Assembly (NCBI GenBank): GCA_029204225.1 | Contig: CM055101.1 | Span: forward strand, 43,176,927 to 43,240,926 | Direction of reading: 5' to 3' | Length of the DNA: 64,000 bases | Source: Diphasiastrum complanatum | Lineage: Eukaryota; Streptophyta; Lycopodiopsida; Lycopodiales; Lycopodiaceae | Shown here: in pieces, positions 21,890 through 34,159 of the stretch | Layout of the letters: each line of letters opens with the position of its first letter | Position numbering within the stretch: position 1 is the first letter of the stretch | Translations under genes and position numbers: made by a program | The notes under the pieces: model-generated | Seen by the model: the letters and a program-made list of their open reading frames with translations, nothing else | Databases searched by the model: none | What the model was told of the DNA's origin: nothing

Positions 21890-22243
21890 TATGTGCAGCC
21901 ATTCGGGGTGACAACAAGCATAGGGCAGATGTGGCTATCAGAAGATTGTGACCTCCCCTTCCATCTAGCAAAGACTCCTGCTTGGGGGGATATGATAGAG
22001 AGTGTTGTTGCGATAGGGGCCACCTACCGTGGACGTTGCATGGAGTCCCTAAGCACCACACATTTGATGAGGGAGGTTCAAGATGTAACCAAAGAATTGG
22101 AGCCCGTTCGTGAGTCGTGGAAACAATTTTGGGTTGGAGTGACACCAGGAAGCGACATATCATTAATATTCTAGTTTCTTCCTATGTGGGCACCATGTTC
22201 TTGAGAGCCATCGACACATCGGCACCTTGCACCATTGTTTCAG
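21890..22243 (+). pseudogene. hAT transposase core remnant, part 1
   Basis: QPFGVTTSI is followed by DLPFHLAKTPAWGDM and ELEPVRESWKQFW, the region leading into the DUF659 core. A frame change follows, with RKRHIINILVSS and MFLRAID (to about 22,243). The DGW segment is lost at the frame change. It covers partly the same protein region as the segment that follows, so this locus is a composite of two hAT sources or contains a duplication. Confidence 0.65.
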
Positions 22244-22425
22244 GTGAGTAACGAGTTCATGACGTGTTGGATTTTGATGCTCATTGCTAATTAGAATTTT
22301 AATCATTTTAATTTTTGATGCTCGTGAGTTGACTGTTGTTGCTCAATTAAAATCTGATGCTAGTCTCAATGCTCGTTGCAATTTGTTTAATGTTACAGGT
22401 GGGTACACCTACTCACACATCACGC

Positions 22426-22887
22426 AAGAGATTGAGGAGATGTTCAGAGGTTGTTCGCACACACATGCTGAGAGATAGGGTTGAGTCCTTGTCTAGAGAG
22501 ATGGAGCCTCTATGGCGCCACTGGGCCACATACGGTTGCAGCATTATGTCCGATGGCTGGACTGACGTCAGGAGGAGGCCGATCCTCAACATTTTGGTCC
22601 CTAGTTGCACGGGCACACAATTTTTGAGGGCCGTGGATTGCAGCAGGGGGGCGAGAGTCATTTCTGTCAAGTTCATGTTCGTTGTCGTTAGGTCTGCCAT
22701 CCTGTCCATAGGCCCAGAGCATGTCGTTACGGTGGTGACGGACAATGCCAACAACTGTGTTCAAATGAGTGTCCTCCTAGAGTCCGAGTTCCCCCAGATT
22801 GTCCATACCCCCTGTGCAGCGCACGACATTGACCTTCTCATGGGGGACATAGGTGCACTTCCCTGGGTTAGAGCCATCATCCGTTAG
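22426..22887 (+). pseudogene. hAT transposase core remnant, part 2 (sibling of the nested hAT)
   Basis: Closely matches 4310-4339 plus 10327-10735 of the first hAT: MLRDRVESLSREMEPLWRHW, SIMSDGWTDVRRRP, VVTDNANNC and CAAHDIDLLMGDIG, closing with a TAG at 22885-22887. It is the pre-insertion version of the sequence carrying the chromovirus and lacks the paired one-base indels of the first copy, so it serves as an internal reference for both. Confidence 0.85.
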
Positions 22888-22905
22888 GCCCTCTTCCTGG
22901 TGACT

Positions 22906-24302
22906 TTTGTCATTCCCTACAAATACAACGATGCTAGATTTGATTTAAAAAGTCTTCTTCTAGTGATAGTAGTCTTAAGTATGTGACCAAGCTCATTATT
23001 CCGCTTCACAAATTTGCCTTTTATTGTCCACTTCTTGCCCACTACAAAGATTGCTTCAAAGGTGCTTTGAATCATTTGCTATTTCAACCATCTTGTCTAC
23101 CTCGTTCTTCTTCAGTGCTTCACATTTTTTAAGTCTGGCCTTTCAAACTCGAGCACAATGAGTTGTCATTGAATTGTCACTGTTGTATCTTTCATGAATC
23201 ATTTTCTATTCCAAAAACAACTCTGCTGCTCCATAGGGATTTTCTCACTCATCAATCAGAGTTTCACGTAAGACGTAAGAAAGTCGATATTGTGACCTGA
23301 TGACACGGCCTGACAAGCTGTCATAGAGGCAGTGAATTGCGACTGTCCAGATCCGAGTTGTTAGTGTTGAGATGCTAGCCGGTAAGCAATGGGGTGACCA
23401 AGCGGGTCACAGGTCCATGGCAGGGCATGGGGGTGGAACCTATGAGTGACTCAGCAGGTAGCAAGCATGCCAAGTGGACCAATGACCCACAGTTGGTGGA
23501 TGCCATGTTCATGATGACAGGAATAGTAGGTAACAGGACTCTAAGAGGGGATGCCTACAGTTGGGAGGATCATTCTTCACACTGGCCAACTGAGGTTCTT
23601 GAGCTAAAGGAGAGAAGTTGGTAAAGCATGTATTTCTTTCTAGCTGTTGTTCTATAGGTCGGTTTTCCAGTGTCAATTCTCTCTCCTTAATGCACTTTAT
23701 GCTCAATCTAGGTTGCCTACACCCTACGTTACAACCACATCTACTAGCATACATCTTCAACAGTGCAACCCTCAAAGTCATACTTTGATTGGTTATGTAT
23801 GCACCGCTGATCTATCTTAGAACAAGGCAGTAGTATCTCACTTGCCGACATTTTCAGCATTTCCATCTGATTTGAGAGGGTAAGAATTTCAAGCTATGAA
23901 AGCAACATATAGTCTTGAATATTTATTGGTCTATATAAAAGAGCATCCCTTACCTGTAGCCCTTGAAATAGTGAATTCCTCTTTAAAAATGCTCAATTTT
24001 TAACAAAAAATGTGAAAAAAGGGATGGATGACAAGCGAACCAGAGACTTTCCAGTCAAAATGTTGTGAAAAGTTACTGTCATTCTGGACAAAAGTTCTCT
24101 TTTGCATTTTGGCAGCCAATGACCCAGAATACTGTGCAACTATTCTTAGAACCATGCAAGGGGCTATGGTGACTTTGAACTAGGCATGGATATTTTAATG
24201 TCTTGCTGTTTAGCACGTAGGTAAGCAGAAGTTTTTGAGACTGTTTTGTGGCGACAAGAATGTGTTCATCATACTGACGTTTTCTTGAGTGTGTGCCAAC
24301 AG
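22906..24302. other. non-coding stretch; no gene seen
   Basis: A plus-strand frame at 23,394-23,624 and a few minus-strand frames are open but unrecognised. Part of this region is presumably intron or upstream sequence of the SLX9-like gene, whose N-terminal exon I could not find here. Confidence 0.4.
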
Positions 24303-25291
24303 AAGAGAAAAGTGAGACGCCATGACAGAGGAAGGAAAAACATTGATCTTTCATCTCTGGCTGAGTTCCTGCCCGACCTGAATGAAAAATCTAGGGATGC
24401 AAAGTCAGTCAAAGTATCAAAAGTCTTTCGGAACAAAGCTCGCCAAGAAGTTGTGTAAGTATTTCACTAGAACTAGAGTGTAAATTAACAACTACTTTGA
24501 AAGAGCTTGATACTAATCAAGCATGACAGAATGAGTAGTAGTAACTGTTGTGAAATTGATCAAGTTTGCGGCTTGTCATGGCATCTATCTTTTTGCTCAT
24601 GTATGTGCATAACACTGCATATTAGCAGTGCCAGTTTCCATATGTATTATCATGAAGGGTTCTTGTCTAAACGTGGGCCTGAGATCTGCACAGCTTTTGT
24701 CCTTGTGTCTGTATCTTGAAAGAGTCGATCTCTGTGTTGGCTTATTCTGTCATGCCTATAAGACCTGGCAACTTAGGCTGGTGCTTTTTTTGTTTGGACA
24801 CTAAAACACAAGCTTGCTACATTTGGTGTACGCTTAGAAAGCACATCATTTTTTCTTTCTAAGAATGATGGGCATCCTCATGCGAAGGTTCAATCGGGGA
24901 AAACTTTGAATAAGGGTGCTTTGCGTTCTATTTGCCCTTTACTCTTCTATCAAGATTGTCTGTGGGATTCTGTCAGAGTTTTCTATGGGTTACGGCAGAC
25001 ACTAAGCCTTTCTTTGTATATTGCTCGATTCTCGATATGTTTTGTTCACTATGTTAGCAGAGTTCACAATCTTATTGTTTGTATTTCAGGGTCAAGGAGA
25101 CCAAACAGCTTGCAGCTGTGCTTGCCCATACGGCATTTCAGTCTAATCCTTTTTCTGCAATACAACAGCATTTGATTAATACTCTTCCAAAACAAGCAGT
25201 TCCTGCAAAAAAGCCTGTGGCACCACACAAGAAAGATAAAAAGCCAAAAAAGCACAAGACACCATTGGATGGACGTATGGATACGACATAA
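24303..25291 (+). CDS. SLX9-like ribosome biogenesis protein, last two exons (partial)
   Basis: Exon 24303-24454 encodes a basic segment with RKNIDLSSLAEFLPDL and ends KARQEVV. The donor GTAAGT at 24455 and acceptor TTTCAG ending 25089 join in phase 2 to exon 25090-25291, which reads VKETKQLAAVLAHTAFQSNP, then FSAIQQHL, and a lysine-rich tail ending at TAA 25289-25291. The pattern (DLSSL.EFLP, basic stretch, a helix with L.HPAFQ.NPF.AI.QHL, lysine-rich end) fits the plant SLX9/FAM207-like family, which acts in 40S pre-ribosome maturation in the nucleolus. The upstream exon(s), normally with a Lys-rich start, were not found, so the gene begins beyond a long intron or is truncated. Both splice sites are good and there is no lesion, so this part may be alive. 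Confidence 0.6.
24455..25089 (+). other. intron of the SLX9-like gene
   Basis: 635 bp with a consensus GTAAGT donor and a pyrimidine-rich tract before TTTCAG. The splice restores a continuous, conserved-looking reading. Confidence 0.6.
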
Positions 25292-27114
25292 TCCTATCTA
25301 TGGGAGTTTTACTGATCAAGTAGGATATGCATCACTGCCTCTTCCACATTTTGGTGATACTGGTAGCTTTATATATCTTATAAAGCTGATGGATTATACT
25401 CCTTTGTCACAAGCAATCCAGAGATCTCATGTGCCACACTACCACCTACCTACCTACCTTTGTTGCCGAGTAAGACATGGTTTCCTGTAGTCTTCTACCT
25501 TTCTTCCTGAAGTTTGCTCAGTCAGTGAGAGGAATACAAGTAGATTAGATGGTCATGGTTTAAGAAGTATACTAATATTTATGAATTTTGTTACTCAAAT
25601 TTTTAGCATTTTCTTGACCCCAACAACAGGGAAGGAGAGCAACCAAGAAATTTTTGTCGGTTGATTTCTTGTCTCCGGAGAGAGACAGCTAGTTTTGTAT
25701 TTTTCAACTGGAATTTTGCTAGCACATGGCAGTCTTAACTGTTGAAGGATTTAAACCAAATGTGTGATATGTCAATTTTATTTGGAAGGGTCTTTTACCT
25801 TTTATGTAATTCATAGATCTAGAGTTTGAGCTTCAATCACAAGTGTTCCTCTTTTCTTGTTCTATTCCTGTATAACAGGTTTGCAAATGAACATTCAGCT
25901 GATCAGGAATTCATAAGTTGACTGGGACCAGTTATGAGAATTATCATACTGCCATAGTTCAAGTTCATTAATATTCTGCTAAATATCTTATATGCTGGCT
26001 TTACTTCATCATCTTATTTCAGAGAGTCCTTATAATCTATGAACTTAAGTATTCAATGTCCTCCACGATGGAAAATGTACTACTTTACACTGATATCAGC
26101 ATGCAAGTATGTACAAGATATAAGCGTCGAGTTATCTACATGCATAAGCTACTGTAAACCAGGTTTTGACCAGCCACAAACTTTCATTGAACACTACAAT
26201 TTATTCATATCTTATATACTGGCTTGACTTCATCAATCTTATGTCAGAGGTTAGTCCTTATCATCTACAAACTTCAGTATTCATTATTGTCCAGGATGTA
26301 AAGTGTTCTACTACTTTACACTTACATCAGCATGCAAGTATGTATGAGATTTGAGCTTCAAGTTTATCTGCAGGCATAAGCTACTGTTGGATCAATTCAA
26401 AAACCGCCGCTGACCACTGAAAACGAGTATTTCCACTGCAAGCCAAGGCAAGGATACACAGGCTGAAAATTACAAGAAACCAGATATGTTGAATACTTAT
26501 ATAGGATTGCGATGTGATTTTTTTCCTTGTGCATAAAAAACATTTGAGCTACTCTGGCTTACGGGCATCTCGATTGCATCAGATAAACTTATATGGTAAC
26601 CAGCTTAGTACATAGGTGGATGTCAGATTCTCATAAATACCTTTTAAAAGTTTAAATGTTAAAGGGAACATCCGGCCTTGTCTATGTACATGTCTTTTGA
26701 ATTTACTACCCATCATAGTAGCAATTTGAGTATCTAGAAAATTGAAATGGACTGCAAAAGGCGTACAATAGGAACAATTTTCCCGGTTTCCTAAACCAGG
26801 ATTATAGAACAGTTTTGTCAGAGCCTAGTAACTTGAATATAGTCTTTTAACAAGGCATTAGACAAAATTGAGACAACTGTTAGTCAAGCTAGCTTATGTA
26901 TAAGGTTGGTTCTATCAAACAAAAACCTTGTTTGGGCTCCCTTGCGCACAACTGGAATCAAATCCTAGATTTTGAGGTGAAGACATTATGAAGACTGTTT
27001 CATATATTTTCCCGTAGTTTTATTTTCTAATATGTCTATGATTTATTTCTAAGGTTAGTCTTCTCAAGTAACAAAGTGGAAAACTATGAAAGGTTGCTCC
27101 TTTGAAGTTCAAAT
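25292..27114. other. 3' flank of the SLX9-like gene; no further gene seen
   Basis: AT-rich, with an approximately 190-bp direct duplication (listed separately). Short open frames are unrecognised. Confidence 0.5.
25962..26385. repeat. direct duplication of about 190 bp (231-bp offset)
   Basis: About 25,964-26,157 and 26,183-26,385 align along their length with small indels: ATATCTTATA..CTGGCTT..ACTTCATCA, the shared TCAGCATGCAAGTATGTA, and CATAAGCTACTGT at the end of both. The offset is 231 bp at the shared GCATGCAAGTATG word. Confidence 0.8.
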
Positions 27115-27849
27115 TGTTAGAAGTCAGTATTTGTCTTATTTGTCCTTTAATGGAGATTCCTCTATTGATGCTCTGACTGCGAAGTCGAGGTACCAGAAAG
27201 TACACCCTGGACGGTTGTCAGGGGTCATCAGAGTTTATTTTCTCCCTGGGTGGAATCTTTTGAAGAGATAGCATGGTGAGTATAGAGGAATCTCCAGGCT
27301 TGGATTGCGTGACTTCATGGGGTTAATGCCATATTTAATGAAGTTGGGGCAATGTATATGGTTTTGAGGACCCAAGGAGCATATTTTTAACTTTTGGTCA
27401 ATGTGCTCAAGTTTGAAGGGGCCCAACTCATAATGGGGGGTCCATGGGGCAAGTGATCTTCTTCTCCAATTAGCACTTGGTTGTCCAATGCCAAGGCTTT
27501 TCATTTGCTTTTGTAACTCCTATGTAACATGGCTCTTGGCTGTTGGCTTTTGGATATTCACATTGGAAACCATTGGCCTCTATCTCTACTAGTATAAGTA
27601 GGTGCTCTCTTTCTGCTGAAGAGTAGAGAAAGGGCTCGAAGAGGCTGAAGAGGAGGAAGAGCCTGAAGAGGCTGGAGAGACTAGAGAGAGTGGCAATGCT
27701 TATGTACATACATTCTTTGTATAGAGATTTGTTTCCATTGATATCCTAGTTTGCTTCCACTAGTATGCATAATTTGTGATTGTTCATAAAACATTAATCA
27801 CTTAATTCATTATGAATGTTTTCGCTTCTAGTTCACCTTGAATTCCGAA
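27115..27849 (+). repeat. 5' LTR
   Basis: Begins TGTTAGAAGTCAGTATTTG and ends about TTGAATTCCGAA, its terminal CA apparently mutated. It matches 30150-30899 throughout, including the unusual GGGGCCCAACTCATAATGGG block and a GAAGAGGC-rich stretch near 27,640. Confidence 0.88.
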
Positions 27850-27861
27850 TGGGTATCAGAG
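27850..27861 (+). other. primer-binding site (TGGGTATCAGAG)
   Basis: Directly after the 5' LTR. It differs by one inserted G from the TGGTATCAGAG initiator-Met site used by copia elements. Confidence 0.75.
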
Positions 27862-29992
27862 AGGTTCATAGGTTACATGATCAACATTCATAGCCTCTAC
27901 ATCTTGAATATTATTATGCATAATTGAAGGTAGGTAGATGGGCGATTTTCTTCCAGCAAATGGAGTTTTTGAAGAGTGCATTTTTTAGCAGATTGGGCCC
28001 ACGTTACAATGTCTTTGTGAGCAAATTTGATGTAGATTTATTGGCACATTTTCCAAACAAGGAGCATATTTCTAGGCAGATTGGGTGCAAATCTCCTTCA
28101 CTATAGGCACATTTTTCACCTATTTTGGACGGTTTTTTTGACACTGTTAGTTGCTGGTTTTCTACTGGCAGGTCACTGTTTTTCAAACTTTTTTGATCAC
28201 TGTTTTTCAAACTTTTTTTATCGCTGTTTTTTTTCTCAGATCTATTGTTCATTTTTCAGCTAGCCAGCAGAGAAAATTTGTGATATAATAGGTGAATTTA
28301 GTTGCATTTGTGAACAAGTTTTCATTGTTTTAGCGCTAGAAATTAGTGAGATGTTGGATTTTTTTCAAAAGCTTGGATGCTATTAATACTCTTCTACAAA
28401 CTTCTTCGAATGAATAGGGTCTCTCTGAAATGAAATTTCAGAATTCTATACAAGGGTTCTTGGCCACAAGAGCTGGAAATTTTTGTGTCTGCGAAGGTTC
28501 TATTGGATTTTCCCATCTTTTTTTCACTGGGAGCCTTCTCACTGGCACTTAGACTGTGAACTAACTCTCGCAAGCTTCTCTGTGTCCTGGTCTCACTGAG
28601 ATGGAACTGTAGAGAGCTCTGCGAGAGTTCTTACGGATATATGGATTTTTTTGGTTTTTACAAGGGATCTTTAGCATACATAATAATCTGTGCTTTCCAA
28701 TTATTCTTCTTTCATAAGTTGTTTATAATTGATTCATGTGTATTTGTTGTCCATGCTTGTTTGAAAATGCAAACATTAATGAGTGCAAATTTAAGTGATG
28801 AATTGGATTCCTATTGAATCTTGTGTAACTTTTTGGGTGATTTCTAAAAGAGGGACATATATATGTGTTTTTAGCATGAATTATGGTTCTCTACACTTTA
28901 GAATCATGTTGGGAATTTATTTTCTTAAAGAATGAGAAGTTTCCTACCATTTTCAAGTTACATTTTTAAGAATTCATCACGCTGGAATTTGTTTTCTCTT
29001 TTATAGAATTGGCTTTTTAGATCGGTTCTACAATCATCTTTACATAGAGAATTGTGCATCAATAATGTTGGCCTTTTTGCCACGTCTTAAATTTCTATTT
29101 TGATGTGATAATCTTGTTGGGGAGATTGCATTTTGGATCTTATTCTTGTGAACAAAGAGAGAAAGTATTAAGTCATTTATTCCTTGTCATACATTTGATT
29201 TCCTATTTAGAATTTGGATACTAATGAGCATTTTTTAATGTATAAGACAGGTACACATCATAAGAGAGAAATTTGGTGGAACACAATTCCATTGTTTGAT
29301 CTGTTAGCAGGTGGTCCTAAAGAAGAAGAGTGTGGAACAAGTTAGCCAAAGCTGTGTTTTGTTGGTGCATTTATCGGTTTAGCTATGTTATTACAGAATA
29401 AGCAAAAACATTCCATATCTGGAGTTCGATCTCAAGTAGCTCTCCATGAAGTCTACTGCCATAGATTAGTCGAGATCTACTAATTTCAATAGTAGTCCTG
29501 TTTTTATGCTAAAGACTAAATCAGATGCATGTACAAAATGAAGGATTTTAGAACCATCGACACCAGCTTAATTCCTGAATCTGCTCTCATAAGTCACAAG
29601 GTGACATTAATCCTCATTTCAAAATTATTGCAATTAAGCTTGATGAAAACACAATGTTGTAAAGAATGTTACTTTTGAAGTGTGAAACTTGGGAACTTAT
29701 GGAGCCTCCAAAGTCCATGAAGGCAAAATTGGGTTTTGTTATCTGGTTGGTCATTGGTTTTGAGACGTCAACTTGGAGTTACTTGAAGGTTATGTTATAA
29801 AGAAAGAAGTACCCTGGGCACGACAGACTGGAGGCAATTTTTTTGGCTACATTTTTTTTGGAGTACTGCAGTTTCTTCCTTATGCTTCGAGAAAGTATTA
29901 TATTTTTTATGGATTGAGAGATTCTAACTGGCAGTTGAGCACATATCTCTTGCTGCTTGGGAACCTTTTTTTTTTATGACTTATTCTTTACA

Positions 29993-30103
29993 GGTAGCTG
30001 TGACAAATTCATTGAAAGTGAGAAAAAGTCACTAAGCGTAGAGTTTGAGATGAAGGACCTCGGGGACCTACACTATTACTTGGGAATTGAGGTCTGGAGA
30101 TAG
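29993..30103 (+). pseudogene. copia reverse-transcriptase remnant
   Basis: One open stretch contains FEMKDLGDLHYYLGIEVW, the block downstream of the copia YVDD active site, then TAG at 30101-30103. It is preceded by non-coding interior and followed within 50 bp by the 3' LTR, so RNase H has been deleted. Confidence 0.85.
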
Positions 30104-30149
30104 CCAAGAACCTTTGATGGGGGTAAAACAAAATTAAATTTGTGGAGTG

Positions 30150-30899
30150 TGTTAGAAGTCACTATTTGTCTTATTTGTCCTTTGATGGAGATTCCTCTGT
30201 TGATGCTCTGACTGCGAAGTCGAGGTACTAGAAGGTACACCATGGATAGCTGTCACGGGGTCATCAGAGTTTATTTTCTCTCTGGGTGGAATCTTCTCAA
30301 GAGATAGCATGGCAATCGCGTATAGAGGAATCCCCAGGCTTGGATTGCGTGACTTCATGGGGTTAATGCCATATGTAATGAAGTTGGGGCAATGTATATG
30401 GTTTTGAGGACCCAAGGAGCATTTTTGAAATTTTTGGTCCATGTACTCAAGTTTGGAGGGGCCCAACTCATAATGGGGGGTCCATGGGGCAAGTGATCTT
30501 CTTTTCCAATTAGCACTTGATTGTCCAATGCCAAGGCTTTTCATTTGCTTTTGTAACTCATATGTAACATGGCTCTTGGTTGTTGGCTTTTGGATATTCC
30601 ACATTGGGAACCATTGGCCTTTGGATTTCTCTATCTCTACTAGTATAAATAGGCGCCCTCTTTCAGCTGGAGAGTAGAGAAAGAGCCCGACGAGTCTAAA
30701 GAGGAGGAAGAGCTTGAAGAGGCTGGAGAGACTAGAGAGAGAGGCTGCTTATGTACATACATTCTTTGTAAAGAAATTTGTCTCCATTGATATCCTACTT
30801 TGCTTCCACTAGTATGCATAGTTTGTGATTGTTCATAGAACATTAATCACTTAATTCATTGTGAATATTTCCACTTCTAGTTCACCTTGAATTTCGACA
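30150..30899 (+). repeat. 3' LTR
   Basis: 750 bp, TGTTAGAAGTC...TTTCGACA, preserving the TG...CA edges. A TATAAATAGG word near 30,644, lacking a clean counterpart in the 5' copy (TATAAGTAGG), may be its TATA box. Confidence 0.9.
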
Positions 30900-30904
30900 C
30901 AGAT

Positions 30905-32640
<1,736 letters not shown>

Positions 32641-32895
32641 TCACATAGTTACCTTTGACAAGTCAAAACTGTGAAGAATTGAAAAAGACTATCTATGTTA
32701 GATATAGAGGTCTTATGTTTTTTATATCAAGCATCTAGGTGTAGGATGTTGATAGGAACAAATTTGGCATAGATGGCAAATTATGTATTTCCACTTGTAA
32801 TGCCACTATTGAGCCAAAATAGAGTAAGAGGCTAAACTCGTTCCAATTAGAGTGTAGACAAGTGTAATGCTTTTGTTTGATGAATTCTAAGAGGT

Positions 32896-33030
32896 CCAAT
32901 AGGATTTAGAGGTGGAACCATGTGAGGTCCAATAGGAATTTGAGGTTTGCTTGAAAATAGTCCAATAGAATTAAGAGGTGAATGGATCAATGGTCCAATA
33001 GGATTAGGAGGTGGCAAAGTGTGGTCCAAT
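32896..33030 (+). promoter_or_regulatory. phased array of five CCAAT boxes in the family A LTR
   Basis: CCAAT occurs at 32896, 32929, 32962, 32995 and 33026, spacings 33, 33, 33 and 31, each within GTCCAATAGGA/GTCCAATAGAA or similar. The same spacings hold in the copies at 44.2 kb and 63.7 kb. CCAAT is the NF-Y core; a regulatory role is inferred from position in U3 only. Confidence 0.6.
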
Positions 33031-33234
33031 CATAGTTAAGCATAGTGGTAGCTCGTGGATCTACTAGTATCATTGTACTCCTCATTTTGGATCTAATTGA
33101 TTTAAAGATTGTGTGGATTTTGAGTGTTATTGGATTTCTAGCTTTCTCTCTCTACTCGAGAGCTCATGAAAATTTTCTCTCTCTACTCGAGGAGAGTAGC
33201 TTGTTTCTACTTAGAATAATTTTTTAATACTTCC

Positions 33235-33244
33235 CACACGTGTG
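33235..33244. promoter_or_regulatory. CACACGTGTG palindrome (G-box core) in family A LTR
   Basis: A 10-bp perfect palindrome around CACGTG. A second copy is at 33386-33395, eight bases before the LTR end. CACGTG is a bHLH/bZIP recognition core in plants; function here is inference. Confidence 0.45.
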
Positions 33245-33404
33245 AGTGAGAGTTGGAAGTGATTGAATGCATGTAGTAGTGTGTTTTTGCCATAGAATCA
33301 AAGATAGATCTTGAATCTCAATCTAGTCTTGATCTTGGTGCATCTACACACCTTAGGAGATCACAAGTACATGTTGTGGACATTCCACACGTGTGAAATC
33401 TACA

Positions 33405-33417
33405 TGGTATCAGAGCC
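33405..33417 (+). other. primer-binding site (TGGTATCAGAGCC)
   Basis: Immediately after the 5' LTR; matches the 3' end complement of initiator-Met tRNA used by most plant copia elements. Confidence 0.95.
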
Positions 33418-34159
33418 TACCTAAGGTTACCATACATTTTGATCCATTTAAGTGAAAATTATTCATCAATCTTGAACTAGAAATTGTCAAGATCCATTTT
33501 TCTAGCTACCTTGTTCAATTTTGGATCAAAAGAGATCAAAAGGACATTGATTGGGTCTGACCTGGTACTGTACGGAATCAGGTGCTCGGACACGTGTGAG
33601 GAACATCCAATTTCAGTTTGGGAGTTCTCTCTCATGCTTGATCCATTTATCTTGCTTGATAGCTTGTTTTGAAGCTTTTTTTGCTAGTTTCTGATGCAAT
33701 CAGTTTCATTCCATTTGGTTGAGCCAATCAGAAGTTATGATCTTTTGAAGAGGGTTAGGTAGGACACCTAGACCTGGATGGACACATTTGGTTTGGTCAA
33801 GAGATTGCTTGGTTGTTCCAAAATTACAGTTGAATGCTTACCAATCTCATCTATATGTGATCTAGGCACTGTTTTGAGATCTTAGCCATTTTGTTTCATG
33901 CAATATCATTGTATTTGAGTCAAATTTGGTTTCTTAGTGTACTTCACACATGCTAAGAGTGTTTGATCCTAACTTTGCCCATACTCCATCATTTGATGTG
34001 AAATAGATCTTGTTTTAGGGAGATTTGTGTATCTTGTGAGAATCAATTCACAAATAGTTGCAAGATCTTTCATAGGAGGAGATAGTTCTCCATTATTGGA
34101 TCCTATTGAGAGTGTGTAGCAACATTTATTGTTCATCATTTGAGTTTTCTTCACTTCAA
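33418..34159 (+). other. family A untranslated leader
   Basis: 742 bp between primer site and gag without a supported frame. It contains a further ACACGTGTG word near 33,590. Confidence 0.6.

Larger units (their letters stand above)
20699..22905 (+). mobile_element. second, degenerate hAT copy (composite)
   Basis: It opens with repeated GAATCGCGATTC words (about 20,711-20,765), like the subterminal words of the hAT at 2.2 kb. A purine-rich stretch, a BED finger and two transposase-core remnants follow. Similarity to the first hAT stops at about 22,905 in the middle of the core (after GTGACTTTTGTCA), so the 3' half and right end are missing. No target duplication can be assigned. Dead copy. 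Confidence 0.65.
27115..30899 (+). mobile_element. copia-type LTR element with degenerate interior
   Basis: Two LTRs of about 735 and 750 bp bound 2.3 kb of interior that is almost all non-coding. Flanking 5-mers CAAAT (27110-27114) and CAGAT (30900-30904) match at 4 of 5 positions, consistent with an aged target duplication. The primer site is TGGGTATCAGAG, one base away from the initiator-Met type. The only coding trace is a short reverse-transcriptase piece near the 3' LTR. I infer a copia element that lost gag-pol, behaving as a non-autonomous large derivative. Confidence 0.85.
32670..33404 (+). repeat. family A 5' LTR (735 bp)
   Basis: TGTGAAGAATTG...GAAATCTACA, TG...CA edges, with related copies at 43857-44580 (minus), 44694-45513 (subfamily, plus) and 63503-64000 (plus). 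It contains a five-fold CCAAT array and two CACACGTGTG palindromes. Confidence 0.92.

Noticed and set aside
23394..23624. Small gene at 23.4 kb
   Set aside because: 76-residue frame with no recognisable domain, no splice continuity to the SLX9-like exons, and no neighbour support.
32847..33029. PIGP-rich 60-residue peptide (also in the LTRs at 44.2 and 63.7 kb)
   Set aside because: It is the antisense reading of the periodic CCAAT repeat in the family A LTR; the 33-bp period keeps the frame open. No start context or homology.
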